Assembly: GCF_050571805.1 (NCBI RefSeq)
Contig: NZ_CP192219.1
Source: Halodesulfovibrio aestuarii
Lineage (GTDB): Bacteria > Desulfobacterota > Desulfovibrionia > Desulfovibrionales > Desulfovibrionaceae
Strand: one strand, 5' to 3'
Length of the DNA: 64,000 nucleotides
Below are positions 45,405 through 54,118 of the stretch, one piece after another (positions within the stretch are counted from its first letter, which is position 1; each line of letters starts with the position of its first letter). The notes beneath the pieces are model-generated. The model saw only the letters and a list, made by a program, of their open reading frames with translations. It had not been told where the DNA came from and made no database searches. A program made the translations under genes and the position numbers.

Positions 45405-47744
45405 CTACGCCGCTCTTGTCGGTGCTTTTTTAATCTGATCTTTTCTTAATGCATCAAGAACTGCTGCTTTAGGGCCGTCAGCCACAACCTTGCCGTTATC
45501 CATCACAATAAGTCTATCAACAACATCAAGCATACTGAAGCGGTGGGTGATAAGAATCAGTGTCTTACCCGGTATGATATGCGCAAGCTTACGTTTGAAT
45601 GTGAACTCAGAACCGTTGTCCATGTTGGAGCTTGGTTCGTCTAAGATAATGATGTCAGGGTTTGTCAGCAGCGCGCGAGCTAACGCGATGGACTGTCTTT
45701 GTCCTCCGGATAATGCCATGCCCCGTTCGCCAACCTGTAGACCGAAACCGGCAGGGTTCGACTGAATAAACTCTGTGACACCGGCAATGGAAGCTGCGCG
45801 GAGAATAGCATTTTCATCGGCCTGTGGGTTGCCGATAGCAATATTGTCGCGCACGGTACCATAGAAGAGGTAGTTATCCTGCGATACATACCCGGTACGG
45901 GAGCGGAGGTCAGCTATATCCATCTGGCGGATATCAACGCCGCCAAGCTTTACCGCACCCTCTGTAGGGCGGTATAGTCCGACACAGAGCTTGCCTAAGG
46001 TGCTTTTACCCGACCCCATTCGGCCAATAATGCCTACTCGTTCACCTTTATGGATTTTTAAATGGATATCTTCAATCGCAAATCGTTCTGCGTTTGGATA
46101 TTTAAAGGCAAGTGAGTCGAACGTAATCGACGCGTCAAGTTTTTCGTAGCTGATGCCTGTGTATTCTTCTTGTGCTTCTGTTGGCAGCTGCATGATCATG
46201 TCAAGAGATTTTAAGGCCATACGTGATTGTTGCATGCGGGAAAGCATGCCTGCAATCTGGCTGAGAGGCGCCATGGAACGACCTGCAAGAATGTTACAGG
46301 CGATAAGGCCCCCCATAGTCAGCTTGCCGTCAGCGATACGGTATACACCGTAGGCAATGAGGAAAACAGATACGGTTTGTGCTGCAAACATAGTGAAGGT
46401 CATAGAAAAATTCGCAAGGTGCTTTGCAGAGTTGCTGGACTTAGCACTCATGCCGACGACTTTCTCCCACATTTGCTGCATGTGCCCTTCAGCCATACTT
46501 GTTTTTACCGTTTCAATACCGTTAATTATTTCAATGAGCAGAGCGTATTTCTGTGCCCCTTCTTTAAAACCGGACTCAACTGCGCGTTGAAACGGGAATT
46601 GGAGCAGGAGTCCTACTATAATGACGATTGGAATAGCTGTGGCGGGAATAAGGACCAATGGGCCGCCAATATAGTGAATGAGTGTGAGGAAGAAGAATAG
46701 AAATGGAACGTCAATAATTGCCAGTAATGTTGTAGAGCTGAAAAATTCACGGAGTGACTCAAATTCACGCAGGTTGTTTGCCATCGTCCCGGTTGAGTCC
46801 GGTTTGTCATCAAGACGCAACGCCATAACGTGCTGCATAAGTCGTGAAGCAAGAATGATGTCAGCATTTTTTCCTGCAACATCACAGAAGTAACTGCGCA
46901 GGTTGCGGAGCATAAAATCAAACAGAAGGGCAATGCCGATCCCCATGGCCAGCACCCATAGTGTGTCGGTCGCATTGTTAGGGACCACCCTGTCGTACAC
47001 GTTCATAAAGAAGAGCGGCGAGGATATGGCAAGAAGGTTGATGATGATGCTTGCAAGCCCAACGTGCTTATAAATGGGTAAGAAATAGAGAATCGTATCC
47101 CAGAACCAGCGTTTAGTTTTTAACAGCTTCAGTTCACTGGCACGCTTATCAAGTCGGCCTTTTATTTGACCAAAGATAACGTAGCCTGCGTACTCTTCTT
47201 CAAGCTTGTCCCGTAGTACAGAAATTGGCGTACTGTTCATTTCCGGAAAAACGACCTTTGCATGCGTCTCCGTGAGGGATGTGAGTACACCGGCTCCTTT
47301 GTTCTTTAAAAGAATAATGCACGGCAATGTCAGTGTGGATATTTCTGCTAGTGAATTACGACGCACCGCTTTGGCATTCATACCGGCTTGCAACGCGGCA
47401 CGAAGACAGGCAGAGGTGTGCGACTGCGTACCATGCTCTGGTAGACCCGTTTTAAGTTGTTCAAGAGTGAGCGGTTTTCCGAGCAAAGAAAAGAGGTGCA
47501 CAAGTGACCGTAAAAGCGGTGATTCGTAATCCACATCTGACGGCAACGGTGCATCAACTATAGTTTTAGGGCCTTGAGGAGACTGTTGCTTTTGTTGTGC
47601 AGAGTTGTTGTCGTGAGATACAGGGGGGGCGGATTGTTCTGACGCAGCCCCTTGGGCATCGCTGAACGATGGTTTTTTCGCAGTGTCCGGTTTGGACTGT
47701 GCGGTCGTTTCCGGCACAGGCTGTCTGTGATTAGAATCAGTCAT
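45405..47744 (-). CDS. Type I secretion ABC transporter (LapB-like)
   Basis: Inner-membrane exporter of 779 residues. The first 70 are low-complexity Q/S/P-rich, then a C39-like domain near 75-200 without the catalytic cysteine (a substrate-binding, non-cleaving version as in RTX exporters), a six-helix ABC membrane domain near 220-500, and a nucleotide-binding domain with Walker A GRMGSGKST near 572-580, ALSGGQRQS near 674 and Walker B IIILDEPSSNMD. The ATG at 47744 has GGGAG five bases upstream. The exported protein is probably a large RTX adhesin encoded elsewhere. Confidence 0.94.
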   Translation of the reverse strand: MTDSNHRQPVPETTAQSKPDTAKKPSFSDAQGAASEQSAPPVSHDNNSAQQKQQSPQGPKTIVDAPLPSDVDYESPLLRSLVHLFSLLGKPLTLEQLKTGLPEHGTQSHTSACLRAALQAGMNAKAVRRNSLAEISTLTLPCIILLKNKGAGVLTSLTETHAKVVFPEMNSTPISVLRDKLEEEYAGYVIFGQIKGRLDKRASELKLLKTKRWFWDTILYFLPIYKHVGLASIIINLLAISSPLFFMNVYDRVVPNNATDTLWVLAMGIGIALLFDFMLRNLRSYFCDVAGKNADIILASRLMQHVMALRLDDKPDSTGTMANNLREFESLREFFSSTTLLAIIDVPFLFFFLTLIHYIGGPLVLIPATAIPIVIIVGLLLQFPFQRAVESGFKEGAQKYALLIEIINGIETVKTSMAEGHMQQMWEKVVGMSAKSSNSAKHLANFSMTFTMFAAQTVSVFLIAYGVYRIADGKLTMGGLIACNILAGRSMAPLSQIAGMLSRMQQSRMALKSLDMIMQLPTEAQEEYTGISYEKLDASITFDSLAFKYPNAERFAIEDIHLKIHKGERVGIIGRMGSGKSTLGKLCVGLYRPTEGAVKLGGVDIRQMDIADLRSRTGYVSQDNYLFYGTVRDNIAIGNPQADENAILRAASIAGVTEFIQSNPAGFGLQVGERGMALSGGQRQSIALARALLTNPDIIILDEPSSNMDNGSEFTFKRKLAHIIPGKTLILITHRFSMLDVVDRLIVMDNGKVVADGPKAAVLDALRKDQIKKAPTRAA

Positions 47745-48322
47745 GAGCACTCCCTATAAGTAATACTTCCATGTTTATTAACAGGGAAATACTGATAACG
47801 TGTAGTAATGTATCTCCATATTTTTTCATAATTTTTTTAAAAAGTATAGACGAGACAATACCGATTACTCTCCATATACCGTGTGTTTCAGCTTGTAAAT
47901 ATTGTTTAGCGCAATGTAAAAATACATATGAAATAATCATAGGGGATCGGGGGGATTACATTTAGGAAATAGCTTGTTTTTATTTAGATGGTTACATGTT
48001 TGCCAACGTAATACCTATCCATGGAGTAGGGTAAAATAGGCGCTGGAGGGCGTCTTTTTTCTTAAAATTATATTCAGAGATGTTGTATAACTATTTGAAT
48101 GTTAACGCTTTGCTGTTTTAAGCTAGTCTGTTAGTTATTATCCGGTTGTTTTGATAGAATTGTAGATAGTGTAAAAACTGCTTTTTCTTGAGGTATTAGA
48201 TTGAACCGCGTATAGAAAAAGAGTTGTGTAGGCACGATTTGGGGGGGCGAACCATTTTGTGTCTGATAGTAGGGAGCTTACTTTTTACGGAGTAAGTGAG
48301 TGAATATATCAGGAGTGTTTTA

Positions 48323-49642
48323 ATGAGAAGAATGTACGCGTTGTTAGTAATGACTGCGGTACTGTTTGTGTGTGTGAGCGTTGCTTCAGCCGAGATCTCG
48401 TTGAAAGATAGTGTACTTGCAACATTGCAAACATACCCGCGTATTGCTGCGTTGGAAAGCGAAAGTAAAGCTGCAAAGCAAGATAATATATCGGCATGGG
48501 GAGGCTATCTTCCAGATGTTAATGCGACAGGTTCGTATGGGCCGACACAGCATGACAGCGCTACTACTCGTAGTGAGGGAAGGAAGAATGAATGGCGTGG
48601 AGCATTTGATGGCTCTGTTTCAATCTCTCAGCTCATCTACGATGGCCGCTATACGCAGAGCCGTGTTGAGCGTACCGACGCTGCATTCAAATCCTCACAG
48701 AGCCAGATTTTAGATGCTGGAGAACGTTTCGGTCTTGATGCTGTTATAGCACACCTTACCGTCATCCGTAACAAAGCGCTTGTTGAGCTTGCTGAAGAAA
48801 ATGCACAGCAGTATCGCGATATTCTTGCTTCAATGCAGGAACTTGTTGATGCTGGCGGTGGTAGTATTGCTGACCTAACTTTGACTCAGGGACGTTTGGC
48901 TCGTGCTCTTGCAACGCTTGCTACACAGCGTAGTGAGATGGAAATTGCCATTGCGCAGTACAAACGTTTAACAGGTATGGAGCCTGAAGGTCTTGAAGAT
49001 GTAGAAGTTCCTGAAGCTGCGCCTGTAGATATTGAAACTGCTATCATGCGTATGCAGTCCGAAAACCCGCGTCTAGACACTCGTAAATATGAGGTTGATG
49101 TGGCTCAGGGGCTTGTTGATGAACGCAAATCAAACTACTACCCTAAAATTACAGGTGAAGGTTCTTACCGTTACACTGAAGATATGCAGGGTGTAGATGA
49201 TTATACAACTGATTTTCGTTTAGCTGTAGTTGGCAGATGGAACCTCTTTAACGGTGGCAGCGATCTTGCTGCAACACGTGCTGCAATTGCCCGTAAGGTG
49301 GCTGCAAAAGAAGACTATCGTGATACTACTGATGATCTGTATCGACAGGTTGTTGCAACTTGGAGTGAACAGAAGGCTGCGTACGAGCAGGTTGAACAGT
49401 ACAATAGGGCTGTTGGCTTTAACCTTGAAACCCGTGATGTATATGCACAGCAGTTTACTGTTGGTCAGCGCACCTTGCTGGATGTTCTTGACGCTGAAAA
49501 CGAATTATTTGTTACTCGTGGACGTCTTGTGACTGCAAAAGTAAACGTACTTATTGCTTCTTATCGTCTGCTCGCCCTTGGTGGCGGTCTTGTTTCTTCA
49601 TTTGGTTTGGAAGCTACTGATTACGTTTCTATGGCTGAATAA
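48323..49642 (+). CDS. TolC-like outer membrane efflux protein of the type I secretion system
   Basis: Outer-membrane channel of 439 residues, LapE-like. A signal peptide covers residues 1-23 (YALLVMTAVLFVCVSVASA), followed by the two repeats of the TolC fold: SVLATLQTYPRIAALESESKAAKQDN near 28 and MQSENPRLDTRKYEVDVAQGLVD near 240, and RTLLDVLDAENELFVTRGRLV near 386. AGGAG seven bases before the ATG at 48323 decides the start over the upstream GTG. Divergent from the exporter operon; the 578-base region between them (47745-48322) is A/T-rich, must hold two promoters, and shows only a weak hairpin with six T near 48043-48061. Confidence 0.93.
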   Translation: MRRMYALLVMTAVLFVCVSVASAEISLKDSVLATLQTYPRIAALESESKAAKQDNISAWGGYLPDVNATGSYGPTQHDSATTRSEGRKNEWRGAFDGSVSISQLIYDGRYTQSRVERTDAAFKSSQSQILDAGERFGLDAVIAHLTVIRNKALVELAEENAQQYRDILASMQELVDAGGGSIADLTLTQGRLARALATLATQRSEMEIAIAQYKRLTGMEPEGLEDVEVPEAAPVDIETAIMRMQSENPRLDTRKYEVDVAQGLVDERKSNYYPKITGEGSYRYTEDMQGVDDYTTDFRLAVVGRWNLFNGGSDLAATRAAIARKVAAKEDYRDTTDDLYRQVVATWSEQKAAYEQVEQYNRAVGFNLETRDVYAQQFTVGQRTLLDVLDAENELFVTRGRLVTAKVNVLIASYRLLALGGGLVSSFGLEATDYVSMAE

Positions 49643-49662
49643 AACAAGCTGATTTGAGTGTA

Positions 49663-49696
49663 AAAGGGGGAGAGTTTTACTCTCCCCCTTTTTTAT
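49663..49696 (+). terminator. Terminator of the TolC-like gene
   Basis: AAAAGGGGGAGAG / CTCTCCCCCTTTT stem with a TTTTA loop and following T residues. Confidence 0.9.
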
Positions 49697-49718
49697 GCAA
49701 AATCTGTGAGGAGTATGC

Positions 49719-50372
49719 ATGGTTTCTTCTAAAAATATCCAGACAGTAGTTCATACGGGAGTTTCTTCGCTTAATTTTGGCGAACAATTTGCCGGAGCAC
49801 AAAAGCGTATCCTTTTGCATGCAGCTATTTATAACCGGTTTGCAGAAAATACAGCTGTGAGCAGCGCGCTGGAGTTTGCCTTGGCTCATCATAACATTGT
49901 ATTGCAGGCAATTCTGTTACCTGTGTGGCGCGACATTGTCTGGATGGACGCTGCATGCAAGCTTGTGCGTCCCGAAAGTTCCCGTGCGGAAATGTTGGAA
50001 AAAGCTGAGGTGTCACTCAAGTTTTTTTTACGGCTGGCAGCGCAATATCCACAGCAGGTTGTTATCTATGAAGGGCAAACGGTTCCTGCATGTCCCCTCG
50101 TGATTGTTGATGACAGCCTCTTTTGTGGGCATTACGTGCATTCTCAGGTGTTGGCACCGGAAGGTGTATGGATGGAAATGACCGCTCCGGTAGAGTCTTT
50201 GTTGTCATTAGCAGAGTCCATAGCACAGCGTGAACTAGCCGAAGCGGGTGAAGAACATCTTCTTATAGAACAAAGAAAAGAACTGATTTCTGCTATGCCG
50301 CCGCAGGAGCGGGCTATGTTCCGCTATCTGCAAGAATGGAATGCGGCAAAGGGGCCTGTAATACGGCCCTAA
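49719..50372 (+). CDS. Uncharacterised soluble protein
   Basis: A 217-residue protein with GAGGAG before its ATG, no signal peptide and no membrane helix. Mixed alpha/beta pattern: ILLHAAIYNRFAENTAVSSALEFAL, AILLPVWRDIVW, then strands QQVVIYEGQTVPACPLVIVDDSLFCGHYV, and a helical tail. The layout of the strand pair is reminiscent of phospholipase-D-like folds, but the HKD motif is missing. I do not recognise the family. It lies just after tolC and its stop overlaps the kinase gene on the other strand by four bases, so it may belong to the secretion cluster. Confidence 0.75.
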   Translation: MVSSKNIQTVVHTGVSSLNFGEQFAGAQKRILLHAAIYNRFAENTAVSSALEFALAHHNIVLQAILLPVWRDIVWMDAACKLVRPESSRAEMLEKAEVSLKFFLRLAAQYPQQVVIYEGQTVPACPLVIVDDSLFCGHYVHSQVLAPEGVWMEMTAPVESLLSLAESIAQRELAEAGEEHLLIEQRKELISAMPPQERAMFRYLQEWNAAKGPVIRP

Positions 50373-51772
50373 GTCTCTGATGTCAGAATGCGCGGGAGGG
50401 TGAAGGTAAACAGTATGCCGTCTGTACAGTTTGCAGCGCTTGCTGAACCTTCATGTTGCTCAGCGATTTTTGAAACAAAAGCAAGCCCGAGACCTGTTCC
50501 GGGAATATTTTCGCCTTCAGCACGGGCAAAGGGTTCGAAGATGCCAACAAGCTCAGAAGACGTTAGAGTACGGTAGAATGAGTTAACGACTTCTACACTG
50601 ACAGTTCTGGGGTTGGATACTGTCGCGACTCGAATAAGCCCTTTTTCTGGTGAAAACTTGAGTGCGTTTGCTATCAGGTTGCTGATAGCAAGGTTAACCA
50701 TTGGGTAGTTACAGGTAATGACACAATCGTAGGAATAGTCAGTTTGCAATGTTAACTGCTTTCTTTCAATAATTGGAGCACTTCTATGTATGAGCTGTTG
50801 TACAGTATTGGTAAGATTGCATACACCAAATGCCCCTGTCGGTGCATTTAGTTCTATTTTTGATAGCTTCAAAATTTCTTCAATAAGCTCATCCAGCTCT
50901 GCGACTTCGCTCCGTACAGAATTTAAATGCCGTATGGCATCATCGTAATTTTGCTGCTTACAACTAATATAGGCGAGTTCTTCCGCCATCTGAATTCGGG
51001 TAAGAGGACTTCGTAGCTCGTGCGATATGTTTGCGGTGAGTTCATGACGGAAGCGAGTCATCTGCTCGAGGTTGTCTGCCATACTGTTAAATGTTCTGGA
51101 CAGACGGCCAATCTCGTCATCATCAACTGGTATAACGCGTTCAGAAAGATCACCGGTGGCAAAGTTAATGACTTTTGCTTCTAATTCTTTAAGTGGGCGT
51201 AGTGTCCGCGCAATCAGTGGAAGTACGATCAGCCCAAGAAGAAGGCCTGTTCCCGCAGTCGGCACCAGAAAATCGATAAGAATTTTGTGTGATGGCCATG
51301 TCTTCTGTTGGATAATAACTACTTTTCCCTTGCCGTTCCATAATGAAATTGGAAAGATGAGTGCTAGTAGCTCTCCCGTCTTGCGGGAATTGAAAAACGC
51401 TTGTTGGATGCCATCGTTACGTGTTTTTAACGATAAGAGCGTGTGTTCAGGGATAATCTTGTCCGGATCAGTGACAATGATCCCGGTGGGGGTGACAACC
51501 CAGAGATATTCGGCTTGAAGGGTTTGTTGTATGCTGGGAAGAATACGCGAAATTTCTTTTTTTGTTTCAGTAGCATCACGGCACGGGATACTGCTGAGAG
51601 CCGCAAATTTTGTATTGAGAAGTGTCGAAATTATCGGGAGAGAACGGAGTATAGACCGTTCTGCGTCTCGGTGCATTGTTACAGAGAACAGGATGATGTA
51701 GGTTGCCAAACTGAGCGCAAGAATCAAAAGAAACGTTGCGGTCAGCTTAGCAGATATAGATTTAAGTAGCAT
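50369..51772 (-). CDS. CpxA-like sensor histidine kinase
   Basis: Membrane sensor kinase of 467 residues. TM1 near 10-30, a periplasmic sensor of about 130 residues, TM2 near 168-190 (LVPTAGTGLLLGLIVLPLIA), HAMP, then HisKA with the H-box in ELTANISHELRSPLTRIQ and a HATPase domain with NLIANALKFSPE and GTGLGLAFV. The H-box LTANISHELRSPL resembles CpxA. It overlaps the response regulator gene by one base (ATGA-like), so the pair is co-translated. The stimulus is unknown; envelope stress is a guess from similarity. Confidence 0.9.
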   Translation of the reverse strand: MLLKSISAKLTATFLLILALSLATYIILFSVTMHRDAERSILRSLPIISTLLNTKFAALSSIPCRDATETKKEISRILPSIQQTLQAEYLWVVTPTGIIVTDPDKIIPEHTLLSLKTRNDGIQQAFFNSRKTGELLALIFPISLWNGKGKVVIIQQKTWPSHKILIDFLVPTAGTGLLLGLIVLPLIARTLRPLKELEAKVINFATGDLSERVIPVDDDEIGRLSRTFNSMADNLEQMTRFRHELTANISHELRSPLTRIQMAEELAYISCKQQNYDDAIRHLNSVRSEVAELDELIEEILKLSKIELNAPTGAFGVCNLTNTVQQLIHRSAPIIERKQLTLQTDYSYDCVITCNYPMVNLAISNLIANALKFSPEKGLIRVATVSNPRTVSVEVVNSFYRTLTSSELVGIFEPFARAEGENIPGTGLGLAFVSKIAEQHEGSASAANCTDGILFTFTLPRILTSET

Positions 51773-52461
51773 TAATCACTCAGGAACATGTACCCTTTTC
51801 CCCACACAGTACGGATTCGGTGAGCATGCTCGTTGAATGGTTTTAAGATGTTGCGCAGCTTAGAAATGTGCACATCAATACTACGGTCATACGCATTGAA
51901 TTCACGTCCCCAGACTTTGGTCATGAGATCATCGCGGGAGAACTCGTGGTTTGGGTTGCGCATGAGTTCTGCCATGAGTTTGGTTTCAGTCGGGGATAAC
52001 GTGATTTGCTCATTCTCAATAATGAGAATTTGTCTGCTTGCTTCAAGTGCAAGGCCGGCACATTCTATCTGATGTGAAGTTGTTTTTGCTGTGCTGTTGT
52101 CAAATCGGCGTAAAATAGCCTTGATGCGGGCAAGAAGTTCCCGTGGGTTGAAAGGCTTGGAAAGGTAGTCGTCTGCCCCCAGTTCCAGACCAACAATACG
52201 GTCTGCATCGTCACCGCGTGCGGTAAGCATAATGACTGGGATAATGGATTCCGTACGGATATCACGGAGGACTTCCAAGCCGTCTTTGCCCGGGAGCATG
52301 ACGTCAAGAATGATAAGGGACGGAGCAATGTTGCGGATGGTTGAAAGAGCATCGTGCCCATCAGATGTGGACACAATGTTAAAGCCTGAATTTTCGAGGT
52401 ATTCAGTTAAAAGATCTTGCAACTTAGCATCGTCATCGATGATCAGAATTGTTTGTTCCAT
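51772..52461 (-). CDS. OmpR/CpxR-family response regulator
   Basis: DNA-binding response regulator of 229 residues. The receiver has the acidic pocket in ILIIDDDAK, the phosphorylated aspartate in LIILDVMLPGKDG near 51, and the lysine in DDYLSKPFNPREL. The C-terminal winged helix shows LSPTETKLMAELMRNPN and SIDVHISKLRNILKP with the usual RIRTVWGKGYMF ending. Partner of the kinase at 50369. The 470 bases between it and the next plus-strand gene contain a hairpin with CGTTTTTT (52488-52510) and A/T-rich sequence but no gene. Confidence 0.95.
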   Translation of the reverse strand: MEQTILIIDDDAKLQDLLTEYLENSGFNIVSTSDGHDALSTIRNIAPSLIILDVMLPGKDGLEVLRDIRTESIIPVIMLTARGDDADRIVGLELGADDYLSKPFNPRELLARIKAILRRFDNSTAKTTSHQIECAGLALEASRQILIIENEQITLSPTETKLMAELMRNPNHEFSRDDLMTKVWGREFNAYDRSIDVHISKLRNILKPFNEHAHRIRTVWGKGYMFLSD

Positions 52462-52931
52462 GGGTATGCACTTGGTTATGTTGTTTCATGTCTGTAAGAC
52501 ATGCGTTTTTTTAAGAAACACTAATGTTGCAGCAGGGGGCCGATTGCTAAAGCTACTTTTGTAACACTGACTTTAGCATATGTCGGAAGACAACATTAGT
52601 TGGCAAGTGTAGATTAACGTTGAAAAACGTTTCCTGATAACGGGAAGAGCGTGTGTTGAGTGCTCTGCTGTGATGATTGAAAGTCGTTGGTTATCAGGTA
52701 AATTGCTTTTGGGTTATATAAGAAAAAAGTATAGAAATAAATACGCAACCCGCAATTGTATTAAAAACATTGTAACGTAAGAATATCATTATATCTTATG
52801 ATCTAATAAAAAATCAGATTGTGTAATTATCTTACCTTTATGTTATAACTCTTTTTGTTTCAATGGGATACATTAAAAGTTGTAAAATCAAGATTAGGGT
52901 TAGTGTATCAATAGCAGGTTACGGAGGACTA

Positions 52932-53819
52932 ATGAGTATTACATCAAAGCGCATTGGGTGGATTGGAACAGGCGTAATGGGTAAATCCATGTGCAAGCAT
53001 TTGATTACATCCGGTTGTACAGCTTTCGTATACAACCGTAGCGCAGAAAAAACGAAAGAACTTACCGAACTTGGTGCGACATTGTGCAGTTCCCCTGCAG
53101 AAGTTGCAGCGAATAGTGATGTTGTTTTTACCATTGTTGGTTTTCCTCAAGATGTTGAAGAGGTTATTCTTGGAGAAAATGGGGTTATTGCAAACGCCAA
53201 AGAGGGTACAATTATTGTTGATATGACTACATCAACACCTTCTCTGGCAAAGCGTATTGCTGAGGTTGCAGCCTCTAAGAGTATGGCGGCATTGGATGCT
53301 CCTGTATCTGGTGGAGATTTAGGAGCGCGGGAAGGGACATTAGCCATTATGGTTGGTGGTGATTTGGCTACCTATGAGACAGTGCTTCCTCTTTTTGAAA
53401 TGATGGGAAAAAATGTTCAGCGGATGGGCGAATCCGGAGCCGGGCAGCATTGCAAGATGGCAAACCAGATTTTGATTGCTGGAACCATGATTGGTACTGT
53501 TGAATCTCTTCTTTATGCAGCTAAGGCTGGAATGGACTTAGATCAGGTGATCGATGTTATTGGCAGTGGTGCCGCAGGTTCTTGGTCCATTAACAACTTA
53601 GGCCGACGTATTGCTAAAAAGGATTTTGATCCGGGATTCTTTATCAAACACTTTGTTAAAGATATGGGCATTGCGCTTGAAGAAGCTGCTAAGATGAATT
53701 TGGCTCTTCCGGGACTCGCAATGGCAAATCAATTCTATGTGGCAGCAAAAGCACAAGGATTGGAAAACTTAGGTACACAGGGGTTGTATAAGGTCTTTGA
53801 GACTATGAATCAGGCTTAG
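52932..53819 (+). CDS. 3-hydroxyisobutyrate/tartronate-semialdehyde reductase family dehydrogenase
   Basis: NAD(P)-dependent beta-hydroxyacid dehydrogenase, 295 residues. Signatures: RIGWIGTGVMGKSM near 7-20, the substrate loop DAPVSGGDLGAREG near 119-132, the catalytic lysine in GAGQHCKMANQ near 170 and the C-terminal KDMGIALEEAAKM. GGAGG four bases from the ATG fixes the start; the open frame from 52863 lacks one. The exact substrate (tartronate semialdehyde, succinic semialdehyde or glyoxylate) cannot be read. Stand-alone transcription unit. Confidence 0.92.
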   Translation: MSITSKRIGWIGTGVMGKSMCKHLITSGCTAFVYNRSAEKTKELTELGATLCSSPAEVAANSDVVFTIVGFPQDVEEVILGENGVIANAKEGTIIVDMTTSTPSLAKRIAEVAASKSMAALDAPVSGGDLGAREGTLAIMVGGDLATYETVLPLFEMMGKNVQRMGESGAGQHCKMANQILIAGTMIGTVESLLYAAKAGMDLDQVIDVIGSGAAGSWSINNLGRRIAKKDFDPGFFIKHFVKDMGIALEEAAKMNLALPGLAMANQFYVAAKAQGLENLGTQGLYKVFETMNQA

Positions 53820-53854
53820 TATTGCTTTCGCTGTGATATTTGTCTTTGACGACT

Positions 53855-53888
53855 AAAGAGAATCTTCTCGACAGAAGGTTCTCTTTTT
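53855..53888 (+). terminator. Terminator of the dehydrogenase gene
   Basis: AAAGAGAA-TCTTCT / AGAAGG-TTCTCTTT stem with loop CGAC, then a T tract. Confidence 0.85.
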
Positions 53889-53934
53889 TTGGGCGATCTC
53901 ATTAGGTTAGTTATGTTCCTCTATCTTTCAAGAA

Positions 53935-53970
53935 ATGAAAGGGGCTGTCTTTCGTACTAAAGACAGCCCC
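53935..53970 (-). terminator. Terminator of the first chemoreceptor gene
   Basis: A perfect 12-bp stem GGGGCTGTCTTT / AAAGACAGCCCC, followed on the minus strand by TTTCATTTC. It lies about 150 nt after the stop at 54119; the region 53971-54118 shows nothing else. Confidence 0.65.
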
Positions 53971-54118
53971 TTGGGCCATTCGAGTCAGTAGCGTTAAGGC
54001 ATTCGCGAGATTATCAACGGCGTTTTTTGAAGGGGGGCTTGCCGAGATAAAAAAGCGAGGGTGAACATTATTCGTTTTGCCTAAAGCACTGCTCGTCTAC
54101 AGGTTGAATCGAAAATTA

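Noticed and set aside
47745..48322. A c-di-GMP riboswitch or sigma-54 promoter in front of the secretion genes
   Set aside because: I looked for the GEMM core and for the GG-N10-GC spacing. GGCACGATTTGG near 48231 lacks the -12 GC, and no GEMM pattern was found.
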